A DNA stretch of 64,000 nucleotides, taken from the NCBI GenBank assembly GCA_005808475.1, contig SYLY01000040.1, positions 1-64,000 of the forward strand, in the 5' to 3' direction. The position numbers were made by a program, and so were the translations under genes. Source of the stretch: Acidobacteriota bacterium (lineage in GTDB: Bacteria > Acidobacteriota > Terriglobia > Bryobacterales > Bryobacteraceae). The notes below the pieces were generated by a model. The model ran no database searches and was not told the DNA's origin. It was given only the letters and a program-made list of their open reading frames with translations. The number at the start of each line of letters is the position of its first letter. Positions within the stretch are counted from its first letter, which is position 1. This document shows positions 7,466 to 16,323 of the stretch, piece after piece.

Positions 7466-10400
7466 CTACCAGGTCAGCTTCAGCGACAACTGAAAGGATC
7501 GCGGGCTGTCCTGGCCCGTGATCGTGCCGAACGCCGTGCTGGTGGGATCGGTGTTCGGATCGGAGAGGTTGGGGTGGTTCAGCGCGTTGAAGGTCTCGGC
7601 GCGGAACTGCATGTTCCAGCGCTCGGCGAAGCGGAAGTTCTTGATGAGGGAGGCGTCCCAGCGGTCCTGCGTGGGGCCGCGCACGCCGCTGAAGCGGAGG
7701 GGGAACCGGCGGAGGTTGCTGGCCAACTGGCGGGCGTTGTTGCGTTCGAAGCCGGCGTCGGCGTTGAACCAGCCATCGACGTTGCGGACGCCTTTCGGCC
7801 GCACGATGTCTTTCAAGTTGCCGTTGAAGATGCGGTTGCCGAAGCCGAGCGGGGCGCCTGTTTGATGTTGATATAAGCCTCCCAGTTGCCAGCCGCCGGC
7901 CACGAAGTCGAGCGCCTTGGGCATGGATCCGCCGAAGCGGCGGGTCCGGCCGACGGGGATCTCCCAGATGCCGGAACTGGTGAAGCGGTGCGTGCGGTCG
8001 AGGCCGGCGACTACCTCCGATGGCATCGGGTCCTGCGGGTTGAGGAGTTCGGTGGCTTCCATCGCTTTCGAGTAGGTGTAGGAGCCCTGGACGGTCCAGC
8101 CGTTTTCCATGCGGCGTTCGATGCGCGTTTGCAGCGAGTGATACCACGAGTAGCCGGCCGGATCGGCCGAAAGCTGCACGCTCGAGAACTGGCTGTAGTT
8201 GCGCAGGATGGAGCCGCGGGTGATGTTGTTGCCGTAGATCGGATTGAGGCCGAAGTAGGGGTTGGGGAAATTGGCGCCCAGGAAGTCGATGGTGGCCTGG
8301 TCGCGCACGGGTGACGTGCTCAGGTACCGCGCGGGCGTGTAGCTGAGTTCGCGGTTGAGCGTCAGGCGGGAAGAGCGGTTGGCGACATAGGAGGCATCGA
8401 TCATCGCCTTCATCGGCAGTTCCTGTTGCAGGCCGAAGCTCCAGCGCTGGGCGTATGGATTCTTGCGGCTGTCGCCAAACACGGTCACGCCCTGGCCGAG
8501 ATTGGTGGAGAGACCCTGGGACGCGCCCGGCGGCCGGATCAGACCCGTGGGGAACGGATTCGCGTTGGTGGCCACGTACGTCAGGCCGTTGTCGAGCGAT
8601 GCCTGGATCGGCGTGGATTGGGAGAATCCGGTCTGATTCGTGTTGGAGTAGTTGACGCCGATGGATGCGTAGTAGATGCCGAAGCCCGTGCGAACGATGG
8701 TCTTGGGCCGCAACTGATAGGCGATTCCCACGCGCGGCATGAAGTTGTTCTTCTCGCCCTTCCAATAGTTGCGGCCGTTCGGCGCGACGTTGGCGAACGT
8801 CAATCCACCGATCGCCTGGAACTGGGACGCGGACAATTCGGGAACCTGCCGTCCGGCGGCGTAGTTGGCCCGCGCGCGGTCGTTGAGCGGATTCGGGGTG
8901 ACCCAGTCGTAGTGGATGGAGGCGCGATTGAAGCGTTCGGTGATCGGGGTTTCGACCTCATACCTTAGGCCCAGGTTGATCGAGAGCTTGCGAGTCAGCT
9001 TCCAGTCGTCCTGGACGTACAGCGCGAAGTACTTGTCCTGCTCGGCGTAGCTGTCGACGACGCTCATGCTGCCGCCGGGGATGCCCAGCAGCATGGCCGC
9101 CACTTCTCCACCCAGCGTCGGGTTCGCGGCGGTGTCGTTGGCGCGAGTGAATCCGGCGCCGAAGGTGAACTGCGGCGAGATCGCCTGGTGGTAGCGATTG
9201 CGGAACTCGCGATAAACACGGAGTTCGGGACCGAAGCGAAGGGTATGGTTGCCTTGGAGCTTGGTGAAGTTGCCCACCAGGGAGTTGGTGACCGACGACG
9301 TGAGCCCGTCTCCCGTCTCCCACCCGGCGATCGACGTGAACGGGTTGACGTTCACGTTGGGCAGCGTGGCGAGCTTGCGATCCGGGATCAGCGACAGCAG
9401 GTTGTTGGAGAATCCGAATTTCGACAGATCGGCGCCTTGGGAGACGCGCCGTTCGGGGAAGTTCTGATAGGTGAGGCCGTAGCGGAAGTTCAATAGCATC
9501 GAGGCGCTGAACAGGTACACGTCGTCGAACGCCAGGCCTTTGTTGTTGCGGTTGAGGATGATTCCGTTCACGTCGTTGTTGAACCAGCGGTTCTTGTCCT
9601 CTTCCCAAAAGTCGCGATGGAGGCGGACGAAAACGCGGTGCTTGTCGCTGAAGGCGTGGTCGATGCGCGTGAGCCACACCCAGTAGTCCTCGAGAGCCTT
9701 GCCGCTGCGGAAGTAGTTGTTGCGGAAGTCGCGTGTGCCGGTTTGATTGGGCTGCGGATAGAGGTCGATGATGGCCTTGCCGACGGGGTCGATCTGGGAC
9801 GCGGGGAGGACGTTGTTCGGGATGGGATTGCGAACGAAGCGGCCGTTTTCCAAGCGGGTCGAGCGGGGATCGAAGACCTGGTATCCGGAGCCGAGGGCGA
9901 GATACTCGGAGAGGTCGCCGCGATGCATCTTGTCGGTGGGGACGGTGGAGGTCGCCGAGCCGCCCGCGTCGGGATTGCCGAATTTGTTGGCTTCGTAGGC
10001 GAAGAACCAGAAGCTCTTGTTCTTCCCGTTGTAAACGCGTGGGATGTAGATGGGAGCGCCGGCGGAGGCTCCATAACGGTTGTCCTGATAGACGGCCAGC
10101 TTTTGGCCGGCGCGATTCTGGAAGATCGTCTTGTTGTCGAGCCGCGAATGGCGAAACCACTCGTGCATTTCGCCGTGCAACTGATTCGTGCCGGACTTGG
10201 TGGATACGTTCACCGTGCTGCCCATGGTGTGGCCGAGCGAAGCGTCATAGGCCGAAGTCTGGACGCGAAACTCGGAGATCGCGGTGGCCGGCGGCGAGAA
10301 GGCGACGCGCGGCGCGGTGCCGTCGGAGAAGGTGTTGGAAACACCGTCGATGGAGAATTCGTTCTGGTTGTTGCCGGTTCCGTCGGTGGAGAACTGGCTT

Positions 10401-10936
10401 GGCGCCGAGTTGAAGCCGGCTTTGCGCAGGCGGAGGTTGGTGCCGTTGACGGTGCCGGGCGCGAGGTGGACGAGGTCCATTGCGTTGCCGGCGAACAGCG
10501 GCAGTTCCTGCACGCGGCGTTCGTCGATGACTTGGCCGAGCGAAGCTTCGGCCGTGGCGAGCAGCGGCGTCGTGTCCCTCACCTCCACCGTTTCGGTGAC
10601 CTGGCCGATCTCGAGACCGGCGTTGACTTCGACGCTATCGTTGATGCGAACCTGAATTCCGCCGCGGCTCCATTTCTTGAAGCCCGCGGTTTCGACCGTC
10701 AGCACGTAGGTTCCGGGAACGAGGTACGGCAGCGTGTAGTTGCCGGATTCGTTCGATTTCACGGCCACGGCGACGCCTGTCTTTTCGTTGGTGATGCGAA
10801 CGTCCGCGTTGGGCACGATGGCTCCGGCGGAGTCGCTTACGCGGCCGAGGACGGCTCCGCGCGCGTCCTGGGCGAAAGAAGAGGCGGCGAACAATAGCGC
10901 CGCCGCGGCCAACCGGGCCGTTTGTCGGGAAAGCAT
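7466..10936 (-). CDS. TonB-dependent receptor, Oar-like (receptor 1)
   Basis: A 1156-residue outer-membrane receptor. A signal peptide (~1-22, ending SSFAQ) is followed by a carboxypeptidase-regulatory-like beta-sandwich (~27-105, GAVLGRVSDSAGAIVPNADV). Next come a plug-type region (~120-240; FSTDGTGNNQNEFSIDGV) and a long beta-barrel. The last residue is Trp, the aromatic end expected for BAM-assembled barrels. This architecture is the Oar-like class that is greatly expanded in Acidobacteriota. Ligands are unknown, probably oligosaccharides or peptides. The start has a good ribosome site (AAGGAG, eight bases before ATG). No SusD-like partner lies beside it. Confidence 0.9.
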   Translation of the reverse strand: MLSRQTARLAAAALLFAASSFAQDARGAVLGRVSDSAGAIVPNADVRITNEKTGVAVAVKSNESGNYTLPYLVPGTYVLTVETAGFKKWSRGGIQVRINDSVEVNAGLEIGQVTETVEVRDTTPLLATAEASLGQVIDERRVQELPLFAGNAMDLVHLAPGTVNGTNLRLRKAGFNSAPSQFSTDGTGNNQNEFSIDGVSNTFSDGTAPRVAFSPPATAISEFRVQTSAYDASLGHTMGSTVNVSTKSGTNQLHGEMHEWFRHSRLDNKTIFQNRAGQKLAVYQDNRYGASAGAPIYIPRVYNGKNKSFWFFAYEANKFGNPDAGGSATSTVPTDKMHRGDLSEYLALGSGYQVFDPRSTRLENGRFVRNPIPNNVLPASQIDPVGKAIIDLYPQPNQTGTRDFRNNYFRSGKALEDYWVWLTRIDHAFSDKHRVFVRLHRDFWEEDKNRWFNNDVNGIILNRNNKGLAFDDVYLFSASMLLNFRYGLTYQNFPERRVSQGADLSKFGFSNNLLSLIPDRKLATLPNVNVNPFTSIAGWETGDGLTSSVTNSLVGNFTKLQGNHTLRFGPELRVYREFRNRYHQAISPQFTFGAGFTRANDTAANPTLGGEVAAMLLGIPGGSMSVVDSYAEQDKYFALYVQDDWKLTRKLSINLGLRYEVETPITERFNRASIHYDWVTPNPLNDRARANYAAGRQVPELSASQFQAIGGLTFANVAPNGRNYWKGEKNNFMPRVGIAYQLRPKTIVRTGFGIYYASIGVNYSNTNQTGFSQSTPIQASLDNGLTYVATNANPFPTGLIRPPGASQGLSTNLGQGVTVFGDSRKNPYAQRWSFGLQQELPMKAMIDASYVANRSSRLTLNRELSYTPARYLSTSPVRDQATIDFLGANFPNPYFGLNPIYGNNITRGSILRNYSQFSSVQLSADPAGYSWYHSLQTRIERRMENGWTVQGSYTYSKAMEATELLNPQDPMPSEVVAGLDRTHRFTSSGIWEIPVGRTRRFGGSMPKALDFVAGGWQLGGLYQHQTGAPLGFGNRIFNGNLKDIVRPKGVRNVDGWFNADAGFERNNARQLASNLRRFPLRFSGVRGPTQDRWDASLIKNFRFAERWNMQFRAETFNALNHPNLSDPNTDPTSTAFGTITGQDSPRSFQLSLKLTW

Positions 10937-10961
10937 GGACAGACTCCTTGAATCGAGACCT

Positions 10962-10977
10962 TGCTTCTATTGAAGCA
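10962..10977. repeat. Small perfect hairpin between two leftward genes
   Basis: TGCTTC, loop TATT, GAAGCA: a 6-bp stem between the end of the CNNM/CBS gene (10992) and the start of receptor 1 (10936). There is no T-run, so it may be a weak terminator, an operator or an mRNA stabiliser. Confidence 0.3.
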
Positions 10978-10991
10978 GAGATGCCGCGGTC

Positions 10992-12329
10992 TCAGGCGCC
11001 CGCCACGCGCTCGACTCCGACGGTGTCGATCCGGTTCCGCTCCCGCTTCATTACGGTGAACCGGAATCCGTTCTCTTCCACCGCTTCGCCGGAATCGGGA
11101 ATCCGGCCGAGGCGGAAAAGCAGGTATCCGGCCAGCGTCTCGAACCCGTCGCCGGCGGGCACTTCGATCTGGTAGTCCGTCTCCAGATCGCGAATGCTGG
11201 TCGCGCCGTCGAGCTCGAGCTTGTCCCAGGTCACCGGCAGCGGAGCCAAGCGGACATCGTGCTCGTCGTCGATCTCGCCGAACACCTGTTCGAGCACATC
11301 CTCGAGGGTGAGCAGCCCCGTCACCGACCCGAACTCGTCCACGACCAGAGCCATGTGCGCGCGGCTGTGCCGGAAGGTGTCGATCAGTTGGACGACGGGT
11401 TTGGTTTCCGGCACCACCGGCGGTTGGCGCAGCAGGCGGCGGAGGTCGAACGAGGGGACCGGCTTGCGCCGCTTGTTGGCGGTGCGGCGCTGCTGCCAGA
11501 CATCGAGCAGGTCCTTGGCGTACACCAAGCCAATGATGTTGTCGGCGTTGCGTTCGTAGATGGGGAGGCGCGAGTACTTCGCTTCGTGGAACAGCCGCAG
11601 CAGGTCGTCGAGAGACGATTCGATGGGCGCGGCGGCGATTCCATTGCGCGGAACCATGATTTCGCGGGCGCTGAGTTCGCGCAGGTCGAGCAGGCGCTGC
11701 ACGGCGTCTTCCTCGAACTGATCGATGATGCCGTGCCGGCGGCTGGCCCCGACCATGAATTTGAGCTCCTCCACGCTGTGCATCGACGATCCCTCGCCGC
11801 CGCCGCGCAGCCCCAGCTTGTGGCTCATCCACGCCGCGGAACGCTCGATCACGGTCACGAAGGGTCCGGCGATGCGGTAGAACACCAGCAGCGCCGGCGC
11901 CACCAGGACGGCCAGACGATCCGCCTTTTCGATGGCGAGGTTCTTCGGAACCACTTCGCCGATCACGACGTGCAGATAGCTGACGATGAGGAAAGCGAGG
12001 CCCGCAACCGCGCCGTGAGCGACTGCTTTCACGCCCTCGCCGACATAGGGCTCGATGATCCTGTCGAGCAGATGTTCGACGCTCTGTTCGCCGGCGATGC
12101 CCATGCCGAGCCCGGCGAAGGTGAGCCCGAGTTGCACCACGGACAACAGGCGCTCGGGGTTGTCGAGCAGGCTGATCGCCGCTTGCGCGCCGGCATGGCC
12201 CTCGTCGGCGAGTTGCCGCAGGCGCGACTTCCGCACCGACAGCAAGGCCACTTCCGCCGCGGAGAAGTATGCGTTCACCGCGAGAATCAGGCCGACCAGC
12301 AGGAACCGATATCCTAGATGAAGATCCAC
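10992..12329 (-). CDS. CNNM/CBS-domain membrane protein (hemolysin C/CorC family)
   Basis: A 445-residue inner-membrane protein. The N-terminal CNNM domain (~1-190) has several hydrophobic segments and the family opening NAYFSAAEVALLSVRKSRL. Two CBS repeats follow (~215-330; REIMVPRNGIAAAPIESS, RAHMALVVDEFGSVTGLL). A C-terminal CorC/HlyC domain (~345-430; YQIEVPAGDGFETLAGYL) completes the usual order. Members are linked to magnesium/cobalt export; the name hemolysin is historical. The best start is a GTG at 12329, with GAGG about 11 bases upstream. That makes its 5' end overlap the divergent amidohydrolase gene if the latter starts at 12318. Confidence 0.88.
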   Translation of the reverse strand: MDLHLGYRFLLVGLILAVNAYFSAAEVALLSVRKSRLRQLADEGHAGAQAAISLLDNPERLLSVVQLGLTFAGLGMGIAGEQSVEHLLDRIIEPYVGEGVKAVAHGAVAGLAFLIVSYLHVVIGEVVPKNLAIEKADRLAVLVAPALLVFYRIAGPFVTVIERSAAWMSHKLGLRGGGEGSSMHSVEELKFMVGASRRHGIIDQFEEDAVQRLLDLRELSAREIMVPRNGIAAAPIESSLDDLLRLFHEAKYSRLPIYERNADNIIGLVYAKDLLDVWQQRRTANKRRKPVPSFDLRRLLRQPPVVPETKPVVQLIDTFRHSRAHMALVVDEFGSVTGLLTLEDVLEQVFGEIDDEHDVRLAPLPVTWDKLELDGATSIRDLETDYQIEVPAGDGFETLAGYLLFRLGRIPDSGEAVEENGFRFTVMKRERNRIDTVGVERVAGA

Positions 12330-14507
12330 TTGAACCGCATCCTCAAGATTATCAACTACATCATCGGCGCCGCTGTACTGGCCGGCGCCGTCTGCGTCTA
12401 CTGGTTCGCATGGCGCGTGTTGCCCCAGTCCTCTGGAACCGTGGAGCTTCCCGTCGCCGCGGCGGCCTCGATCGTTCGCGACAGCCAGGGAGTGCCGCAC
12501 ATCGAAGCGGGCAGCGACGAGGACGCGTGGTTCCTCCAGGGCTACGCCACCGCGCAGGATCGCATGTTTCAGATGGATCTGCTGCGCCGCCAGGCGGCGG
12601 GCGAGTTGGCGGCCGTGCTGGGTCCGGCTGTGCGGGAAAGCGATCTCGAGAACCGGCGCTACCGGCTGAAGAAGCTCGCCGATCAACACGCGAGATCGAT
12701 GAGCGGGCCCGACCGGGCGCCGCTGGCCGCCTACGCGCGCGGAGTCAACGCCTTCCTCGAGCGGAATCGCGGCCGGCTTCCGGTGGAATTCACCTTGTCG
12801 GGCTACGAGCCTTCGCCGTGGACGATCGCGGACTCCCTCTCGATCGCGCTGCAGTTGTTCCGCGCCATGACCGATACCTGGAAAGACGAACTGCTCAAGG
12901 CGAACATGATGGCCGGCGGCGATCGCGAGAAGGTGGAGACCCTGTTTCCGGTGCGCACCGGAGGCGAGATCCAGATCGGGTCGAATGCGTGGGTGATCGC
13001 GGCGAAACGAAGCCAGACGGGCAAGCCGATCCTGGCCAACGATCCGCATCTGCGATTCTCGCTGCCTTCGATTTGGTATCAGGTGCACATGAAGTCGCCG
13101 CTGACCGATGTGGCGGGCATGCAGGTTCCCGGCATGCCGGGAGTGCTGATCGGCCACAACCGGCGGATCGCGTGGGGCATGACGATTCTGCATTTCGACG
13201 CGGCGGATCTGTACGCGGTGCGTGGCGGTCAGGTGGTGCAGGAACCGGAACTGGTGCGGGTGCGCGGGGCGCGTCCGGTGGAATCGCCGGTGTTGACAAC
13301 GCGGCGCGGTCCGGTGGTCGCCACCGATGCCGGCAATGCCTGGGCGATGCGTTGGACGGGCGCCATTCCGGGGATGTTCGAATTTCCGCTCGCCGAGTTG
13401 AACCGCGCCTCGGACTGGTCCGGGTTCCGGCGGGCGTTGGCCCGCTTTCCCGGGCCGGGCGCCAACTTCGTCTACGCCGATGTCGACGGAAATATCGGCT
13501 ATCAGGCGGCCGGAAAACTGCCCGTGCGCACGAACTGGAACGGTGACCTTCCGGTGACCGGCGACGCCGAATGGGACGGCTTCATTCCCTTCGAGGAACT
13601 GCCGTCGGTGTACAATCCGGAGTCCGGCGTGTTGATCACCGCGAATCAGAATCCGTTTCCCGCCGGGTATCCGCGGCGTGTGCATGGCAACTTCGCGGCG
13701 CCGTTCCGCAACCGCCAGATCGCGGCGCGGTTGGCGGTGAAGGAGAAGTGGCGTCCGGACGAGATGGCGGGGATCATGAAGGATGTCTACTCCGAGCCCG
13801 CCCACTTCTTCGCGGGCCAATTGGTGGAGGCGCGGCGGAGACGTGGTGGATCTCCCTCGGAAGACACGCGGGAGGCGGTGAAGATCCTGGCCGAATGGAA
13901 CGGGCAGATGGAGGCGGATCTGCCCGCGCCGTTCCTGGCCACGCTGACGCTCCAGCATTTCCGCAAGGCGATCCTCGAGAGGGCCGCGCCGGGCAAAGGG
14001 GCGGCGTACGACAGCCAGATGGGAATGGCGGTGATGGAGAAGCTGCTGCGGGAACGTCCGCGCGGCTGGTTCGACGATTGGGACGCGGTGCTCGACAAGG
14101 CGCTCGCGGACGCGATCGACGAGGGGAAGCGCGTTCAGGGGCGGACGATGGCATCGTGGAAGTGGGGCGTCCAGAACCGGATGACGCAGGAGCATCCGGT
14201 GGCGTCGCGGCTTCCGTTGGTGGGCTGGTACTTCCGGCTGGGGCCGGTCTCACTGTCCGGCGCGCCGAACACGATCAGCACCACCACGCAGCGTGTCGGA
14301 CCGTCGATGCGGTTCGTGGCCGATGTTTCCGATTGGGATCGGTCGACGATGAACCTCGTCACCGGCCAGTCGGGACACCCGCTGTCGTGGAACTACAAGG
14401 ATCAGTTTTCGAAATGGGCGGCGGGGGAATCCCTGCCGATGCGATTCTCGCGGCCAGACGCCGCCGCCACCCTGGTGGTGACGCCGTCTACGCCCCGGCG
14501 GCCCTGA
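12318..14507 (+). CDS. Penicillin acylase family Ntn-hydrolase
   Basis: A 729-residue precursor, the usual size for this family. It has an N-terminal membrane or signal segment (INYIIGAAVLAGAVCVYW), an alpha-chain region (SIVRDSQGVPHIEAGSDEDAW) and a spacer. The autocatalytic cleavage site lies before Ser222 in GSNAWVIA, which becomes the N-terminal nucleophile of the beta chain. NDPHLRFSLPSIWYQ follows as expected. Substrates could be beta-lactams, acyl-homoserine lactones or other N-acyl compounds. The start may be ATG 12318 or TTG 12330; the latter would remove the overlap with the divergent gene and fits a TATCCT box at 12310-12315. The last 20 bases overlap the 3' end of the convergent sigma gene. 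Confidence 0.87.
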   Translation: MKIHLNRILKIINYIIGAAVLAGAVCVYWFAWRVLPQSSGTVELPVAAAASIVRDSQGVPHIEAGSDEDAWFLQGYATAQDRMFQMDLLRRQAAGELAAVLGPAVRESDLENRRYRLKKLADQHARSMSGPDRAPLAAYARGVNAFLERNRGRLPVEFTLSGYEPSPWTIADSLSIALQLFRAMTDTWKDELLKANMMAGGDREKVETLFPVRTGGEIQIGSNAWVIAAKRSQTGKPILANDPHLRFSLPSIWYQVHMKSPLTDVAGMQVPGMPGVLIGHNRRIAWGMTILHFDAADLYAVRGGQVVQEPELVRVRGARPVESPVLTTRRGPVVATDAGNAWAMRWTGAIPGMFEFPLAELNRASDWSGFRRALARFPGPGANFVYADVDGNIGYQAAGKLPVRTNWNGDLPVTGDAEWDGFIPFEELPSVYNPESGVLITANQNPFPAGYPRRVHGNFAAPFRNRQIAARLAVKEKWRPDEMAGIMKDVYSEPAHFFAGQLVEARRRRGGSPSEDTREAVKILAEWNGQMEADLPAPFLATLTLQHFRKAILERAAPGKGAAYDSQMGMAVMEKLLRERPRGWFDDWDAVLDKALADAIDEGKRVQGRTMASWKWGVQNRMTQEHPVASRLPLVGWYFRLGPVSLSGAPNTISTTTQRVGPSMRFVADVSDWDRSTMNLVTGQSGHPLSWNYKDQFSKWAAGESLPMRFSRPDAAATLVVTPSTPRRP

Positions 14508-15135
14508 CCCTCCGCAAGAGCACCGGCGCCGGACGCGACACGTACAGCCCGGCGCGCTCCCTCATCTTGCGGCGCAGTTCCAGGAACTCGTCCACCGTCA
14601 TTCCGCTTTCACTCACGATGCGCTCGATGCTCCATCCCTCGGCATAGAAGCGCAGCAGCCAAGTCCGCTCCACCGGCGGGAATTGCCGGAGGATTCGTTC
14701 GACCTCGGCCGCGCGCGCCCGGGCTCTGGCTTGATCGCTGGCGCCGGGGCGCGATTCCGGCGACGCATGCCGGTCGATGACGGAGCGTACGAAGGCGGCC
14801 AGATGGCGCGGCTCGCGCAGCCAGCCGCCGCGGATTTCGCGCACCGCGCCCGCCAGTGTCTCGTCGACCAGACTATCGAGGCCGATCGGGCTCAGGTTCA
14901 GCTTCATCAGCAGATGGACGCCCGGCCGGCACATCCGGGCGAACTCCGATTCCGCATCCGCGGCGCTCCGCCGAATGCGGGCCACCAGGCCCGGCCACGC
15001 CGAGCGCGGGTCGTCCGGCATGCCCCGATCGGGCGCCGCGACGGGCGTCCCCTCCGGGGTTTCCGAGTCGATCTCTTCCGCCACCCGCGAATGCGAGTCC
15101 ACGAGGCGTGGAGAATCCGGCTCAAACAGGTACAT
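14488..15135 (-). CDS. ECF-like sigma-70 family factor
   Basis: A 215-residue protein. Residues ~50-125 look like a divergent sigma region 2 (LVDETLAGAVREIRGG, LREPRHLAAFVRSVIDRH). Residues ~145-200 look like a region 4 helix-turn-helix (ILRQFPPVERTWLLRFYAEG, IERIVSESGMTVDEFLELRRK). From memory this matches a group of small sigma factors frequent in Solibacter relatives. No anti-sigma gene is adjacent, so its trigger is unknown. The N-terminal 45 residues are acidic and disordered. The ribosome site GGGAGGGATGA precedes the ATG directly. It converges on the penicillin-acylase gene with a 20-base overlap. Confidence 0.75.
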   Translation of the reverse strand: MYLFEPDSPRLVDSHSRVAEEIDSETPEGTPVAAPDRGMPDDPRSAWPGLVARIRRSAADAESEFARMCRPGVHLLMKLNLSPIGLDSLVDETLAGAVREIRGGWLREPRHLAAFVRSVIDRHASPESRPGASDQARARARAAEVERILRQFPPVERTWLLRFYAEGWSIERIVSESGMTVDEFLELRRKMRERAGLYVSRPAPVLLRRVRAAGA

Positions 15136-15246
15136 TCATCCCTCCCGACCGGCCGCGACGCCGGCTGGTTTGTTTCGTACCCTGGGTGTTCAGGGAGCGG
15201 CTCGAACCAAGGTGCGTTCGAGCTCGCTATTGAATAAGTAGGTTTC

Positions 15247-15276
15247 GGAGCGAAAAATATCACCCGATTTCGCTCC
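15247..15276. repeat. Inverted repeat between GH5 and sigma genes
   Basis: GGAGCGAAA (15247-15255) pairs perfectly with TTTCGCTCC (15268-15276) around a 12-base loop. It lies in the 176-base gap upstream of the sigma gene and downstream of the GH5 gene. It may be an operator or an attenuator; no T-run follows on either strand. Confidence 0.4.
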
Positions 15277-15311
15277 AGACGCCGGCTCTTTTGCGGGTAG
15301 TCCCTGGGGTG

Positions 15312-16283
15312 TTAACCCACGCGGGAACGGACAAGGTCCCCAAAACGCGTAGGCGCGTACCTCGTAACGAGGTGGGGTTTGTCTGCCCAACTCCAGGCGC
15401 ACCAGCCCATCCCCAATTCCTGGAGGTAGGAGGCGAGCCGGCGCCCCCAGTCGAGATCCGCGTCTGGACCTCCCCATTCGGCCGCGAAAACAGGCCGGCC
15501 AAGCGCCAGGCGGCCGAACGCCTCCGCCCATTCGGCGCGGGTCTCGCCCTTGTTCCGGTAGACATGGGTGGAATAGACCAGATTTGGGACATCGTCCATG
15601 GGCACTCCCCGCAGGTCGTATCCCCAGTTGACGCCCGACACCCAGACCAGCGCGGCGGGATGTTCGGCCCGGATCGCGGCGATCAGCTTGCGCGCCCAGG
15701 GTTGCCATTCGAGCGGCGAGACCCGGCGCTGACTGGCGGGATAGAATCCGCCTCCATGATGGGGCAAGGGGTGCGGATCGTTGGGAAGGCGGTCGTGGGG
15801 CTCGTTGAGGATGTCGAACAGGACGGCGGGTTCGTCCCGGTAGCGGCGTGCGAGCAGCGTCCAAAATGCTGGCGAGGAATGATTCGGCAGCGGCGAGACG
15901 AACTGGCGGCCGGAGCCGAAGGCGGTCTCGGCGTCGAGCCATTGAAGGTCGAGGAGGGTGTAGGCTCCGTACGTCGAGGCGAGCAAGATGATCCGGTCGA
16001 TGTCGCGGAGGTAGTCCTCGGCGGGGCGGCCGGCGCGGCCGTTGAGAGCCCAATCCTGGTTGAGCGGGATGCGCAGGATGTTGGCTTTCCACTCCCGGCA
16101 GATCCAGCGGACCTCGTGACGCGAGATCCCGGCGGCGGAGGCGAACCCTTCCTCGTCGGGCTCGGAGTATTCCATGCCGGACCGGTTTACGCCGCGGAGC
16201 AGCACGGGAGCTCCGGTAGCCGTCGAGACGATGCGGTTGGCGGACACGGTCAGCGGAGCCAGTCCATTGGAGAGAACGCCCAT
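15312..16283 (-). CDS. Glycoside hydrolase family 5-type endoglycanase
   Basis: A 323-residue TIM-barrel hydrolase. The acid/base residue is Glu161 in FDILNEPHD and the nucleophile is Glu269 in VFAAEWGGPDAD, both at the positions expected for GH5. LRIPLNQDWALNG and WISGVNWGYD-like strands (VSGVNWGYDLRG) fit the same fold. It is shorter than many secreted cellulases and has no clear signal peptide (MGVLSNGLAPLTV), so it may be cytoplasmic or leave by another route. A TATCCT box at 16298-16293 sits 9 bases before the ATG, suggesting a very short leader. Cellulase, mannanase and glucanase are all possible activities. Confidence 0.85.
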   Translation of the reverse strand: MGVLSNGLAPLTVSANRIVSTATGAPVLLRGVNRSGMEYSEPDEEGFASAAGISRHEVRWICREWKANILRIPLNQDWALNGRAGRPAEDYLRDIDRIILLASTYGAYTLLDLQWLDAETAFGSGRQFVSPLPNHSSPAFWTLLARRYRDEPAVLFDILNEPHDRLPNDPHPLPHHGGGFYPASQRRVSPLEWQPWARKLIAAIRAEHPAALVWVSGVNWGYDLRGVPMDDVPNLVYSTHVYRNKGETRAEWAEAFGRLALGRPVFAAEWGGPDADLDWGRRLASYLQELGMGWCAWSWADKPHLVTRYAPTRFGDLVRSRVG

Positions 16284-16323
16284 GTCGAGATTAGGATATC
16301 GGCGATCGGAGCGGATCGGGCGA

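Noticed and set aside
15359-15374. Hairpin ACCTCG-TAA-CGAGGT considered as a terminator
   Set aside because: It lies within the GH5 coding sequence, before its stop codon, and has no T-run.
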